DNA of 64,000 bases from JALEFZ01 sp964564415 (GTDB taxonomy: Bacteria; Bacteroidota; Bacteroidia; J057), in the NCBI GenBank assembly GCA_964564415.1, contig CAZMAV010000010.1, positions 62,001 through 126,000 on the forward strand, given 5' to 3'. Each line of letters opens with the position of its first letter. Within the stretch, counting starts at the first letter, position 1. The position numbers and the translations under genes were made by a program. This document shows, piece by piece, positions 1 to 9,302 of this stretch. The notes beneath the pieces were generated by a model. That model saw only the letters and a list, made by a program, of their open reading frames with translations, was not told the origin of the DNA and made no database searches.

Positions 1-2
1 TT

Positions 3-1178
3 ATCAACCTCGGGGTGCTGGGCTTTTTTAAGTATTTCAACTTCTTTGTCGATTCGTTTATTGACACCTTCTCCCTTTTTGGGGTGAGCCTGGAGTCGAG
101 GAGCCTTAATATAATCCTTCCCGTCGGGATTAGCTTTTACACCTTTCAGACCCTCAGTTATACCATCGATATTTATCGGAGGAAACTGGCGCCGACAGAG
201 AATATCATCACCTTTTTTGCCTTTGTTTCTTTCTTTCCACAATTGGTGGCAGGACCCATTGAAAGGGCGACTCATTTGATTCCTCAATTTGAAAAGGAAA
301 GAAAATTCGACTTTGACCTGGCCATAGATGGCAGCCGGCAGATCCTTTGGGGATTTTTTAAGAAGATCGTGATCGCCGATTCCTGTGCCCCTGTGGTAGA
401 CCAGATTTTTACCAATTACCAAAGCATGGATACTTCCATGCTCATTCTGGGGGCTGTTTATTTTTCCTTTCAGATTTACGGTGACTTTAGCGGCTATTCA
501 GATATAGCCATAGGGACGGCCCGGCTTTTTGGATTTGACCTGATGCAAAATTTCAATCTGCCCTACTTTTCCAGGGACATAGGGGAATTTTGGAGGCGCT
601 GGCATATCTCCCTGTCTACCTGGTTCAGGGACTATCTCTACATACCCCTGGGAGGGTCGAGGGGGTCTAAGTGGATGCGCCTGCGCAACGTAATCATCAT
701 TTTTACGGTAAGTGGATTTTGGCACGGGGCCAATTGGACCTTTGTAGTCTGGGGCTTTCTAAACGGCCTTTACTATATCCCCCTGATGCTTTTTGGCCTT
801 CAATTTGGAAATAAAGGCTCCGTGGTAGCCCAGGGTAGGTGGCTGCCCAACTTCCGGGAAATCCTTATGATAGGAAGTACCTATTTCATGACTGTGATTG
901 CCTGGATTTTCTTTCGGGCCAAGGATGTGCAGACTGCCGTTGGATATATCAAGCGGATGTTTACCAACCTGGAGTTTTCTGTGCCTTCTGCCAACCTGGA
1001 GGTCCTTCTCTTCATCGCCATTATGCTAAGCTTTGAATGGACCCAAAGGGAGGAGCCTCACGGATTCAGGCTCAAGTCTGTCCCTCTCGTGGCGCGTTGG
1101 GCCATTTACACCATTACGACCATCGCCATTTTCAAATATTTCTCACTCGACAAGAGCTTCATCTACTTCGCATTTTAA
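3..1178 (+). CDS. MBOAT-family membrane O-acyltransferase (AlgI-like), 5' partial
   Basis: The gene enters from outside the window: the frame is open at position 3 (reading INLGVLGFFKYFNFF), and AlgI-family proteins are usually about 460-500 residues, so roughly 80-100 N-terminal residues are missing. The GTG at 15 is internal, not the start. About 391 residues of a polytopic membrane protein are visible. Family signatures are clear: RRWHISLSTWFRDYLYIPLGG (middle) and GFWHGANWTFVVWG, whose His is the MBOAT active-site residue. Proteins of this family move acetyl groups across the inner membrane onto exopolysaccharides such as alginate. The next gene, 11 bases downstream, encodes an SGNH-type protein, the usual partner that places the acetyl group in the periplasm. 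Family assignment is firm; the acceptor glycan is unknown. Confidence 0.93.
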   Translation: MNLGVLGFFKYFNFFVDSFIDTFSLFGVSLESRSLNIILPVGISFYTFQTLSYTIDIYRRKLAPTENIITFFAFVSFFPQLVAGPIERATHLIPQFEKERKFDFDLAIDGSRQILWGFFKKIVIADSCAPVVDQIFTNYQSMDTSMLILGAVYFSFQIYGDFSGYSDIAIGTARLFGFDLMQNFNLPYFSRDIGEFWRRWHISLSTWFRDYLYIPLGGSRGSKWMRLRNVIIIFTVSGFWHGANWTFVVWGFLNGLYYIPLMLFGLQFGNKGSVVAQGRWLPNFREILMIGSTYFMTVIAWIFFRAKDVQTAVGYIKRMFTNLEFSVPSANLEVLLFIAIMLSFEWTQREEPHGFRLKSVPLVARWAIYTITTIAIFKYFSLDKSFIYFAF

Positions 1179-1189
1179 AAGAAGTACCC

Positions 1190-2167
1190 ATGGAAGAGAC
1201 CAACAGAATATCCATGATTGGAACTTATATTTTTAGGGTTTCAATATTTGTAACCCTCATCGTGGCGGTGAGCATCATCGCTGTCTACCTGCCGGATTAT
1301 GGAAATCGTGGCAATATGCTCTACTCGATTTTGGATAAGCATCAGCGCCTGGAGGAGATAGATGGGCCCAAGATGATCTTTGCCGGTGGGTCCAATCTCG
1401 CCTTCGGCCTGGACAGCAGGGAGGTCGAAGAAAGCTTTGGCTTGCCCGTGGTCAATATGGGTATCCATGCAGGCCTGGGACTGAAATTTATCCTGGATGA
1501 TGTGAGGCCCTATGTCGGCGAGGGGGATGTGGTCGTCATTGTACCTGAGTATCCCCACTTTTATGAGAAATATCCCAGTACTTTTTACGGACAGGACGAA
1601 TTGCTAACAATGGTGTTTGATATTGTGCCAAACACGCAGGAATATATCTCACTCAAGCAGTGGACCCATCTGTATAGGGGACTGCCTAATTATATTGGGA
1701 ACAAATATTATTGTTTGTTGAAATATGGAAGAAAGGCAAAAGTGCCTAAAGGAAGGGCCCTGGCTTATCAACGTAACTCTTTTAATGCTTACGGAGATAT
1801 TACTACTCATCTCCAAATGGATGGATTTCCGGTTCCCCCCATCGTGGAGGCAGATTATCCAGCCAATAAGGATGTGATCGAGTATATCAATGAATTTGGG
1901 AGAGAGTGTGAAGCCAGGGGGGCCAAGGTGATGATAGCGATGACCTCCATTCAGAGGTCGGGATACTTCAAGGCCCAGGGGCATATCGATCAGCTCAAGG
2001 AGGCCTTTGACAAATTTTTGGAAATTCCTCTGATCGCACCTCCTTCCCGGTATAGCATGGATGATAGCCTCTTTTTTGATACAATGGAGCATCTCAATAA
2101 GGAAGGCCGCGAAAAACGGACCCAAATGTTGATTGAAGATTTGTCTACTTACATAGAGACAAAATAG
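1190..2167 (+). CDS. SGNH-type acetyltransferase partner of the MBOAT protein (AlgJ/DltD-like role)
   Basis: This protein of 325 residues starts at the ATG at 1190, 11 bases after the MBOAT stop. A longer frame exists upstream but would overlap that gene. An N-terminal membrane anchor (about residues 10-32) precedes a block-I-like motif FAGGSNLAFG, where the Ser is the probable nucleophile. Near the C-terminus, FFDTMEHLNKEG supplies a D-x-x-H-L block V with the likely catalytic Asp and His. The topology (single anchor, SGNH fold outside) and the coupling to an MBOAT gene match two-component polysaccharide O-acetylation machines in which the MBOAT protein exports acetyl and the SGNH protein transfers it. 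Sequence similarity to AlgJ proper is not obvious, so the role rests on motif plus context. Confidence 0.75.
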   Translation: MEETNRISMIGTYIFRVSIFVTLIVAVSIIAVYLPDYGNRGNMLYSILDKHQRLEEIDGPKMIFAGGSNLAFGLDSREVEESFGLPVVNMGIHAGLGLKFILDDVRPYVGEGDVVVIVPEYPHFYEKYPSTFYGQDELLTMVFDIVPNTQEYISLKQWTHLYRGLPNYIGNKYYCLLKYGRKAKVPKGRALAYQRNSFNAYGDITTHLQMDGFPVPPIVEADYPANKDVIEYINEFGRECEARGAKVMIAMTSIQRSGYFKAQGHIDQLKEAFDKFLEIPLIAPPSRYSMDDSLFFDTMEHLNKEGREKRTQMLIEDLSTYIETK

Positions 2168-2508
2168 ATTCAAACTTCTCTCCGTGGCTATGTTAGTATT
2201 TTTCCTTATTTTTAAGAGAGAAATAGTAGCATATAAGGAAAAAAGTGGACTCATAACCATTCAGCGCTCATATTCTGTCTTGTTTCAAGACTTCCAGATA
2301 GTTTCCAGGACGAAATAAAATCCCCATAAATGGGATTTATTGGGATGAATATAATGAGGTCCTTTGTACATAACCCAGATAAACAGCAGGATACCTGCAG
2401 GTATAGCGCGTCGTTTTTTTTTCATTTTGGTACGATCTGTGCCCAGAAAGGATATCCGTGAAAAAACAGCAATCTATTTAGAACCCGAGGCAAAGCAGCC
2501 TAAAGAAC
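2168..2508. other. Intergenic region, 341 bp
   Basis: No coding potential is seen. It contains a 7-bp-stem hairpin (arms 2318-2324 and 2332-2338) that is not followed by a T-run, so it is not a convincing terminator, and a T8 tract near 2413-2421. A promoter for the long GT2 gene presumably lies here, but no clear TAnnTTTG box is visible. Confidence 0.5.
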
Positions 2509-5500
2509 ATGCATAAATTGAAAGATAAGACCTTGCCGATCATAAGGGAAGACATCAGCGATCCTAACTTAAAGATCATACCAGCTCCCAAGTTTATGGG
2601 AAAGGCTATACTTAGGTTTTTGATCCTGATTGGATTGGGAAGCATGCTATATTTTCTTTACTGGTTCTTTAGCGACAATCACATCGGATTTACTCCTCTT
2701 TACTGGATGCTGTTTTTTGCCTTTGGCTTCCGCTTCCTGAAGTTGCTCCACGAGTGGTACCACTATTGGTCTATCAGTGTTCCGGAGAGGCCAAAGACCC
2801 AGCGGGACTGGAAGGTAGACATGATTACCACCTATGTGCCGGGCGAACCCTACGACATGATCCTGGAAACCCTCGAAGCCATGGTCAATGTCAGGTATCC
2901 CCACAAGACCTACCTTTGCGATGAAGGCAACGATCCCTTTCTGATTGAAAAATGTAAAGAACTGGGAGTCATTCACTCCTATCGCGGCAAGGACAAGACC
3001 AATGCCAAGGCTGGTAATGTCAATTATTGCCTCCAAAACCATGCAGATGGAGAAATCGTCGTGGTCCTCGATCCTGACCACCTGCCCAGCCCTGACTTTA
3101 TCGACCGGGTTTTGCCCTATTTCAAGGATGAAGAGATAGGCTATGTTCAGTGTATTCAAGCCTATCACAACAGAAACGAGAGCTTTATCGCCAAGGGTGC
3201 CGCTGAGCAGACCTACCACTTTTATGGTCCTATGATGATGTCCATGAATACCTATGGGACAGCTCAGGCCATAGGGGCCAACTGTACGTTCAGGCGCAAG
3301 GCCCTCGATTCCATAGGAGGTCATATGCCGGGATTATCCGAAGATATGCATACGGCCATGCGCCTTCATGCCGCAGGCTGGGAATCTATCTACCTTCCTG
3401 AAGCATTGACAAGGGGCCAGGTACCAGAGACCCTTTCAGGCTATTACAAACAACAACTCAAGTGGTCGAGGGGTTCCTTTGACCTTCTCTTCAATGTAGT
3501 CCCTAAAATAGCCAAAGGCCTGACATGGAGGCAGATTATACACTATGTGACCATTCCCTTATTTTTCCTCTCCGGTCTTATAGGGCTGATCGACATTACA
3601 GTTCCCATCATTTCACTTTTTACTGCCCAGTCTCCCTGGAAGGTACAAATGGTAGAACTTGGAAAAGCGGCCCTGCCGTTGATCCTCATGATCATGGTCA
3701 TTCGCCAGTATGTACAGCGCTATGTCCTGGAAGAGCATGAGAGGGGCTTTCATTTTATGGGAGGTGCCTTGCTATTTGCGACCTGGTGGGTCCATCTCAC
3801 AGGGTTGATCTATACTTTTTTCAATGTAAAAGTCCCTTATATCCCCACGCCAAAGGGAGATGAAAAAATCAATGAATGGAAGCTAAGCCTTCCCAACCTC
3901 GGGGTCATTCTCTTGAGTGCCATCGCCATCACCTATGGATTGAGCATCGATTGGAGTCCCTACAGCATGATCATGGCTTCCTATGCCAGTATCAATATTT
4001 TTATGCTCGGCTTTGTATTTCTTGTAAGCCAGCAGAAATCCATCAAAAGTTTTTACTCCTGGCTCTACAAAGGCCAGGGTATCCTCTCCGGCATAAGAAG
4101 CCTTTGGTATCACCTGAGGCACAATATTGTTTACCCTGCTTTCCGAAATACCGGGATTGCCCTCTTTATGATAGCGGGGGTATTCTGGGGAGCTTTTACC
4201 TTCCTGAAGGTCGAAAAAGGACTGGATATTTCAAGAGAGGCCTCCCTGAGCATCGGCAGCCGCTCTCCATTTTACCTTGGAGGAGTGAAGGGAAGTACCT
4301 ACGGATTTCAAATCATAGAAGGCAGGCTGGACAAGCCTGAGGATATGTTTTCCAACTTCAAGGAAAACGCAACTTCGGTAGATAATGGTACCCTCCCTCT
4401 TTTGCGCCTGGGCATAGACCCCTCGATAGGAGATTCTCTCCAAAGTATTTATTGGAAGTCCTGGGGAAATGACATAAAGAAAATGCCCCAAGGCATACTG
4501 ATTCAGCCTTACCATATTGGAGATAGCAGCCTAGATGCTGCATCCTGGCGCAGCTATGTCAGAAGACTAGGGGAAAGCGGGGTTTGGAATGCCCAGTGGA
4601 TCTGGAAAGATGACCATGATTCTCTGGACATCAATCGTTTTCCGGGCGCCTCCTGGGTAGATCTGGTTAGCCTGCCCTTAGGTACGGACTCTGCGCGCCA
4701 ACGGGCTTATGGAAAACCCATTTTGCTCGAGGGTCAAACAGATCAGGGATGGAAGGCAATGGACCAGAAATATCAGGACTGGGCTGCCAGCTATCCCTGG
4801 GTCCATGGCATCATTGTGGAGGAAAGTCAGGCTATCAAAGAGACTTGGGTGAATGAAATTGAGGCTGTCAACCAAAGACAGTGGGGGAGTCCTGTGAGCC
4901 AGGCCCAAATGCGAACACGGATTCGGAAATGGATTGAAGAATTGGGGGAAGATGCCAGAGAAACCTTAGCTGAATTGGAGCTGGAAAAAAAATATGAGAT
5001 AGTAAGGGGAGATAAGGCCCCCCGAATTCTGGTCGATGGCCGTCCTACCTATATCAAAGGGGTAGCTTATAATCCCTCTCACGACTGGAGGGATGGATTT
5101 ACTCCCCTTACCCGGATCAAACTCAACAAGGACTTTGAGCGAATCAAGGCCATGGGAGGAAATACCCTGCGTCGATATGCTTCAAGTTGGTACGACACCA
5201 ATATTCTGATGGCCGCCGATGCTCAGGAACTCAATGTCATCTATGGCTTTTGGCTTAGCCCTGATGTGGACTACAGCCGGGACAGTGCAAAGGTGAAGGA
5301 GCAGATTAAAAAAGTCATGAACACCATCGAAGACCACGGAGATCACCCTTCCATTATGGCCTGGTCTTTGGGAAATGAAACTTTTTACCGACTGCGAAAG
5401 TCTATGCCACCCCTCCGCCTATCAGAAGCCAGGATTTCTTATTTGATCCTGATTGATGAACTGGCCCGTATGCTGAAAGAAGCGGGAGAGCATAGCTTGA

Positions 5501-6246
5501 TTACCACGGGGATCGCCCATCACGCCGGCCTGGAAGGCGCTTTGGTTGCCTTCGATGACTTCACCTCAAATTTTGATTTTGTAGGGATAAATGCCCATTA
5601 CAGCGCACAGTTGGCCGAAGTAACTCAGATCATGGATTCTTTCGCCTCTGATATTCCCTATCTGATCTCAGAATTCAGCCCGGGGGGATATTGGAATGAA
5701 TCCTATACTTCTCTCGACCCTAACAGGCAAATCCAGGAGCCCAGTGATTACCGCAAGGCCCAGCAATATTCCTACAACTGGACCCAGCATATAAAACAAA
5801 ATCAGGGAAAAAATCTGGGGGGAGTGGCCTACTGCTGGCAGGATAGGATTGAAGGTACTGCGACCTGGTTTGGACTGACCACCCTTGACGGAGAGGTCAA
5901 GCCCAGTTATTATGCCCTGAGAGAAGTTTGGACAGGAGAAAAGGATGAGTTTCCCCTTGCCGATGCTAAGTTGGTGGTTCCTCCAGCCCGTCCAGGGGAG
6001 ATGCCCTTCCTTCCTTTTAGGGTCATCTCCTCTAACAACTTGAGAGCAGGGCTAAGCTACGAATGGAAAGTGGTCAATACCCAGACCCAAGAATTGGTTG
6101 CAGACATAGACAAAGTATCCAAATGGCATATGCTCAAGGTAGATTTTCCTATGGAAGAGGGAGAATACAGGGTATATATTACCATATCTGACAAGGATGG
6201 ACACGCCGTAGAAGCTTCCAGAGGTTTCAAGGTTCCCTATCCCTGA
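2509..6246 (+). CDS. Cellulose-synthase-like GT2 glycosyltransferase fused to a GH2/GH5-like glycoside hydrolase domain
   Basis: This protein has 1245 residues. Two membrane helices (about 27-50 and 55-78) precede a GT2 domain with the processive-synthase motifs: DPDH (D188, D190), S-E278-D279 and QQLKW at 315-319 (a Q-x-x-R-W variant with Lys). Further helices follow to about residue 575. The C-terminal half is extracytoplasmic: a linker domain, then a TIM-barrel hydrolase of clan GH-A from about 830, starting ILVDGRPTYIKGVAYNP, with acid/base E957 (SLGNE) and nucleophile-position E1055 (ISEF), and an Ig-like end from about 1150. A synthase joined to a hydrolase or transglycosidase suggests that the polymer is trimmed or remodelled as it emerges. 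The product (beta-glucan or other) cannot be read from the sequence. The next gene repeats the hydrolase module as a lipoprotein. Confidence 0.85.
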   Translation: MHKLKDKTLPIIREDISDPNLKIIPAPKFMGKAILRFLILIGLGSMLYFLYWFFSDNHIGFTPLYWMLFFAFGFRFLKLLHEWYHYWSISVPERPKTQRDWKVDMITTYVPGEPYDMILETLEAMVNVRYPHKTYLCDEGNDPFLIEKCKELGVIHSYRGKDKTNAKAGNVNYCLQNHADGEIVVVLDPDHLPSPDFIDRVLPYFKDEEIGYVQCIQAYHNRNESFIAKGAAEQTYHFYGPMMMSMNTYGTAQAIGANCTFRRKALDSIGGHMPGLSEDMHTAMRLHAAGWESIYLPEALTRGQVPETLSGYYKQQLKWSRGSFDLLFNVVPKIAKGLTWRQIIHYVTIPLFFLSGLIGLIDITVPIISLFTAQSPWKVQMVELGKAALPLILMIMVIRQYVQRYVLEEHERGFHFMGGALLFATWWVHLTGLIYTFFNVKVPYIPTPKGDEKINEWKLSLPNLGVILLSAIAITYGLSIDWSPYSMIMASYASINIFMLGFVFLVSQQKSIKSFYSWLYKGQGILSGIRSLWYHLRHNIVYPAFRNTGIALFMIAGVFWGAFTFLKVEKGLDISREASLSIGSRSPFYLGGVKGSTYGFQIIEGRLDKPEDMFSNFKENATSVDNGTLPLLRLGIDPSIGDSLQSIYWKSWGNDIKKMPQGILIQPYHIGDSSLDAASWRSYVRRLGESGVWNAQWIWKDDHDSLDINRFPGASWVDLVSLPLGTDSARQRAYGKPILLEGQTDQGWKAMDQKYQDWAASYPWVHGIIVEESQAIKETWVNEIEAVNQRQWGSPVSQAQMRTRIRKWIEELGEDARETLAELELEKKYEIVRGDKAPRILVDGRPTYIKGVAYNPSHDWRDGFTPLTRIKLNKDFERIKAMGGNTLRRYASSWYDTNILMAADAQELNVIYGFWLSPDVDYSRDSAKVKEQIKKVMNTIEDHGDHPSIMAWSLGNETFYRLRKSMPPLRLSEARISYLILIDELARMLKEAGEHSLITTGIAHHAGLEGALVAFDDFTSNFDFVGINAHYSAQLAEVTQIMDSFASDIPYLISEFSPGGYWNESYTSLDPNRQIQEPSDYRKAQQYSYNWTQHIKQNQGKNLGGVAYCWQDRIEGTATWFGLTTLDGEVKPSYYALREVWTGEKDEFPLADAKLVVPPARPGEMPFLPFRVISSNNLRAGLSYEWKVVNTQTQELVADIDKVSKWHMLKVDFPMEEGEYRVYITISDKDGHAVEASRGFKVPYP

Positions 6247-6273
6247 TTTTACTTATCATCCCTATCCTGATCC

Positions 6274-7638
6274 ATGATTATGCTGAAAAAGCTACATAAG
6301 AATTTTTGCTCTGTAGGTATTGGAAACCTTCTCCTACTCCTGCCTTTGATTTTTTTATTGGCTTGTGAAGAAAAAGTTGAAAGAAGCTATGGCTTTGAAG
6401 GAGAGTCTATTAAAATCGCAAAGGAAAAGGGAGGCTATCAATTTTATCTTGAGGGAAAGCCCTTTTACATCAAAGGTATCGCCGGACGGGAGCATCTGGA
6501 TAGCCTGGTTCGGGCAGGAGGAAACTGTGTCAGGACCTGGAGCACAGCGGGATTGGATACCCTGCTTGATGCTGCCCATCAAAGAGGACTTAAGGTGATG
6601 GTCGGACTGGATGTGACACCCGGGAGATTGGGACTGGATTATTCAGATTCCGACATGCTGGAAGAACAGAAAGAAAGGATAAAAAAATCGGTACTGGTCT
6701 ACAAAGACCATCCGGCGCTTCTTCTGTGGTCAGTAGGGAATGAATTGGACCTAAGCTATGATGAGCCCGCCCTTTATCCCGCAATCAATGATCTGGCCAA
6801 ATTGGTCAAATCCCTGGATTCGATACATCCGGTAAGTGTGTCTGTGGGTGTACAAACAGGCTGGGTCAACAATATTGCACGCCACTGCCCAGACGTGGAC
6901 ATATTGGCTATTAATATTTTCAAGCGACTTACTATCATCAATAATTTTTTTGAAGAGGAATTTCTTTGGCAGGGTCCTTACATTTTCTCAGAATGGAGCA
7001 ACCGTGGGTTTTGGGAAGGGGGTTACACAGACTGGGATGCTCCTTTTGAGGACCCGAGTTTTACGAAGGGGCAGCAATTTTATGATTATTATCAAAAGGG
7101 CATCAATGGCGCCAGCAATTGCCTGGGAGGATTTGTGTTTTATTGGGGCAATAAGCAGGAGCGTACCCACACCTGGTTTAGCATCTTTTCGGAAGAAGGG
7201 GAGAAGAATTCCCGCTATGATGCGGTATATCTCAACTGGCAGGGTAAGTGGCCTGAAAACCGGGCCCCGGATATAAAAAGTATGGTCATCAATCACAAGA
7301 ATCCCTACGAGTCAGTTTACCTTGACAAGGGAAAAATGTATACGGCTGATCTTGATGTCGTCGACCCCGACGGAGACAGCATAAGGATCAGTTGGGAAAT
7401 TCTGGAGGAGGGACAATACAGGGCGACCTATGGAGGAGATCGGGAACCCAAACCTAAAAAGATAGAGGGGCTAAAAAGCGAACTTGAAGGAGATCAGATC
7501 CACTTTCAGGCTCCTCAGATCTCTGGTCCCTATCGTTTATTCGTTTATGTCAGAGATGGCCAGGGAAGCTTTGGATCTGCCAATATTCCCTTCTATGTAG
7601 AAGAAACCGAGCTCATCAGAGAAGTCGCTGTAGATTGA
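6274..7638 (+). CDS. Lipoprotein glycoside hydrolase (clan GH-A, related to the C-terminal domain of the preceding protein)
   Basis: This 454-residue protein begins 28 bp after the GT2-GH gene and is probably co-transcribed with it. The start is ATG 6274 or the second ATG at 6280. A lipoprotein signal ends in LLAC with C31, so the protein is anchored in a membrane. The catalytic domain opens with FYLEGKPFYIKGIAG, parallel to the hydrolase part of the upstream fusion. It has the same paired glutamates, E157 in SVGNE and E240 in SEW, 83 residues apart, and ends in a cadherin- or Ig-like domain from about residue 350 (DLDVVDPDGDSIRISWEI). The pair of a fused and a free version of one hydrolase family points to a joint role in processing the polymer made by the GT2. 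Substrate unknown. Confidence 0.8.
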   Translation: MIMLKKLHKNFCSVGIGNLLLLLPLIFLLACEEKVERSYGFEGESIKIAKEKGGYQFYLEGKPFYIKGIAGREHLDSLVRAGGNCVRTWSTAGLDTLLDAAHQRGLKVMVGLDVTPGRLGLDYSDSDMLEEQKERIKKSVLVYKDHPALLLWSVGNELDLSYDEPALYPAINDLAKLVKSLDSIHPVSVSVGVQTGWVNNIARHCPDVDILAINIFKRLTIINNFFEEEFLWQGPYIFSEWSNRGFWEGGYTDWDAPFEDPSFTKGQQFYDYYQKGINGASNCLGGFVFYWGNKQERTHTWFSIFSEEGEKNSRYDAVYLNWQGKWPENRAPDIKSMVINHKNPYESVYLDKGKMYTADLDVVDPDGDSIRISWEILEEGQYRATYGGDREPKPKKIEGLKSELEGDQIHFQAPQISGPYRLFVYVRDGQGSFGSANIPFYVEETELIREVAVD

Positions 7639-7872
7639 GATAAAATGTATATCCGTTTTTTTCCCCCACTTAAGTCGCTGGAACCAGGCTTTTGTCTTAA
7701 ATAAGGTTGAAACTTGGAAAGATAGTCTAGGGTTTTTAGCCAAAAATTTAGCCTAAAAAATCTACACATTTTCCAATTGCTTAATTATCAACAATTTGTA
7801 ACTAGAAAAACCTCAAATACTTTAGGGGTAAAGTCGCGGACAATCATTTAAAATAAAACATTCACATTTCCT

Positions 7873-7880
7873 TACCTTTG
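7873..7880 (+). promoter_or_regulatory. Bacteroidota -7 promoter box upstream of the FAD oxidoreductase gene
   Basis: TACCTTTG matches the Bacteroidota sigma factor consensus TAnnTTTG exactly and lies 17 bp before the ATG at 7898. A clear TTG -33 box is not seen at the expected distance. This would start a new transcription unit after the synthase/hydrolase pair. Confidence 0.45.
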
Positions 7881-7897
7881 GCCTTCATTCATCTCAA

Positions 7898-9271
7898 ATG
7901 AGGCAAGCAGAAGAAGAACGGTTGACCCTGATCGGTGGAGGAATTACGGGGCTGGTAACAGCCTATCTGGCAGCCAAAGCAGGGGCAAAGGTGGTCTTGG
8001 TGGAAAAAAACGAAGAGCCGGGGGGACTGCTCCGCACGTTTCCCATAGGCGGAAGCCGACTAGAATTCTACTACCACCATTTTTTCAACCATGATGCAGA
8101 AATCAATTGGCTGATAAATGAGCTGGGCCTATCTGAAAAGCTCATTTACCGCAAGTCTTCCATGGGAATCTTCCGAAAGGGCAAGATTCATCCCTTTGAC
8201 TCCCCCCTAGATTTGCTTTCCTTTCCACCCATGAATATCCTTGACAAGCTCAGGTTTGGCCTCAGTGGTCTTTATATGGGAAAGCTTGCGGATTGGAGAA
8301 AATTTGAAGGCGTTCCGGCCCGATCCTGGCTTCGTCAATGGGCAGGGGAGGGCAGTGCTGCTTCGGTTTGGGACCCCATGCTGGACATCAAATTTGGTCC
8401 CTATGCAGATCAGGTTCCTCTGGCCTGGATGATCGGACGGCTCAAACAGCGCTTGGGGTCTCGTGACTCAGCGGGACAGGAAGAACTGGGTTACCTGGAG
8501 GGTAGTTTACAAGTCCTGCTGGATGCCCTATTGGGTGGCCTAAAAGAAATGGGGGTGGAAATACGAAGCGGTGAGGCCCTGACAGGGCTTGACATCCAAG
8601 GGAGTAGGCTTAAGGCCATAGAGACCAACAAAGGTAGAATCGAAGGTGGAAATTTTATCTTTACCCTACCGGGCATTTACCTTTATCCCCTCCTGGAAAA
8701 AAAGGCTGAAAGACTGGCCAAAAAGCTAAGGGACATCCGCTATTTTGGAGCCTTGTGCACCATACTGGAGACAGATCGCCCCCTGAGCGATACCTATTGG
8801 CTCAATATAGCTGATCCCGGATTTCCTTTTGGAGGCATCATCGAGCATACCAATTTTATTCCTCCCGAGCATTACGGAGGTAAGTACATTACCTACCTTT
8901 CCCGCTATTTTGCCCCCGGTGATCCCCTGAGCAAAATGGGCAAGGAGGAAATCCTTAGGGTCATGACTTCTCCTCTCTCAAAGATTTATCGGGATTTCGA
9001 TCCCAAGGAGATAAAAAAAGCCCATATATTCCGAACCGCCACTGCAGCAACGGTTTGTGATCTCCATTTTTCTCAAAAAGTGCCTTCCTGCAGGACAGAG
9101 ATAGAACAGCTTTTTCTCGTCAACATGGCCCATATTTATCCCGATGAAAGGAGTACCAATAATTCCATTCGCATCGCCGCAGAGGCCTGCAAAGTGGTGG
9201 GCTGGGACTCTCTTGCCGAAAAAGTCCCATATGGTGTATCTTTGTCGGGAAAAATCGGATTTGAAGGCTAG
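7898..9271 (+). CDS. NAD(P)/FAD-dependent oxidoreductase (amine-oxidase/UDP-galactopyranose-mutase-like)
   Basis: This protein has 457 residues. An N-terminal FAD-binding Rossmann motif LIGGGITGLVTAYLA (about 11-25) is followed by VVLVEKNEEPGGLLRTF, which includes the acidic end of beta-2 and the GG doublet of this superfamily (COG1232-like). Members in surface-polysaccharide loci are annotated as protoporphyrinogen-oxidase-like or mutase-like enzymes of unknown substrate. The neighbouring gene encodes a polyprenyl-phosphate GT2, and such pairs are common in Bacteroidota glycan clusters. The fold is certain; the reaction is not, and haem biosynthesis is unlikely in this context. Confidence 0.8.
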   Translation: MRQAEEERLTLIGGGITGLVTAYLAAKAGAKVVLVEKNEEPGGLLRTFPIGGSRLEFYYHHFFNHDAEINWLINELGLSEKLIYRKSSMGIFRKGKIHPFDSPLDLLSFPPMNILDKLRFGLSGLYMGKLADWRKFEGVPARSWLRQWAGEGSAASVWDPMLDIKFGPYADQVPLAWMIGRLKQRLGSRDSAGQEELGYLEGSLQVLLDALLGGLKEMGVEIRSGEALTGLDIQGSRLKAIETNKGRIEGGNFIFTLPGIYLYPLLEKKAERLAKKLRDIRYFGALCTILETDRPLSDTYWLNIADPGFPFGGIIEHTNFIPPEHYGGKYITYLSRYFAPGDPLSKMGKEEILRVMTSPLSKIYRDFDPKEIKKAHIFRTATAATVCDLHFSQKVPSCRTEIEQLFLVNMAHIYPDERSTNNSIRIAAEACKVVGWDSLAEKVPYGVSLSGKIGFEG

Positions 9272-9302
9272 GCAGGCTACCCAAACTATTTAAACCAACA
9301 CT

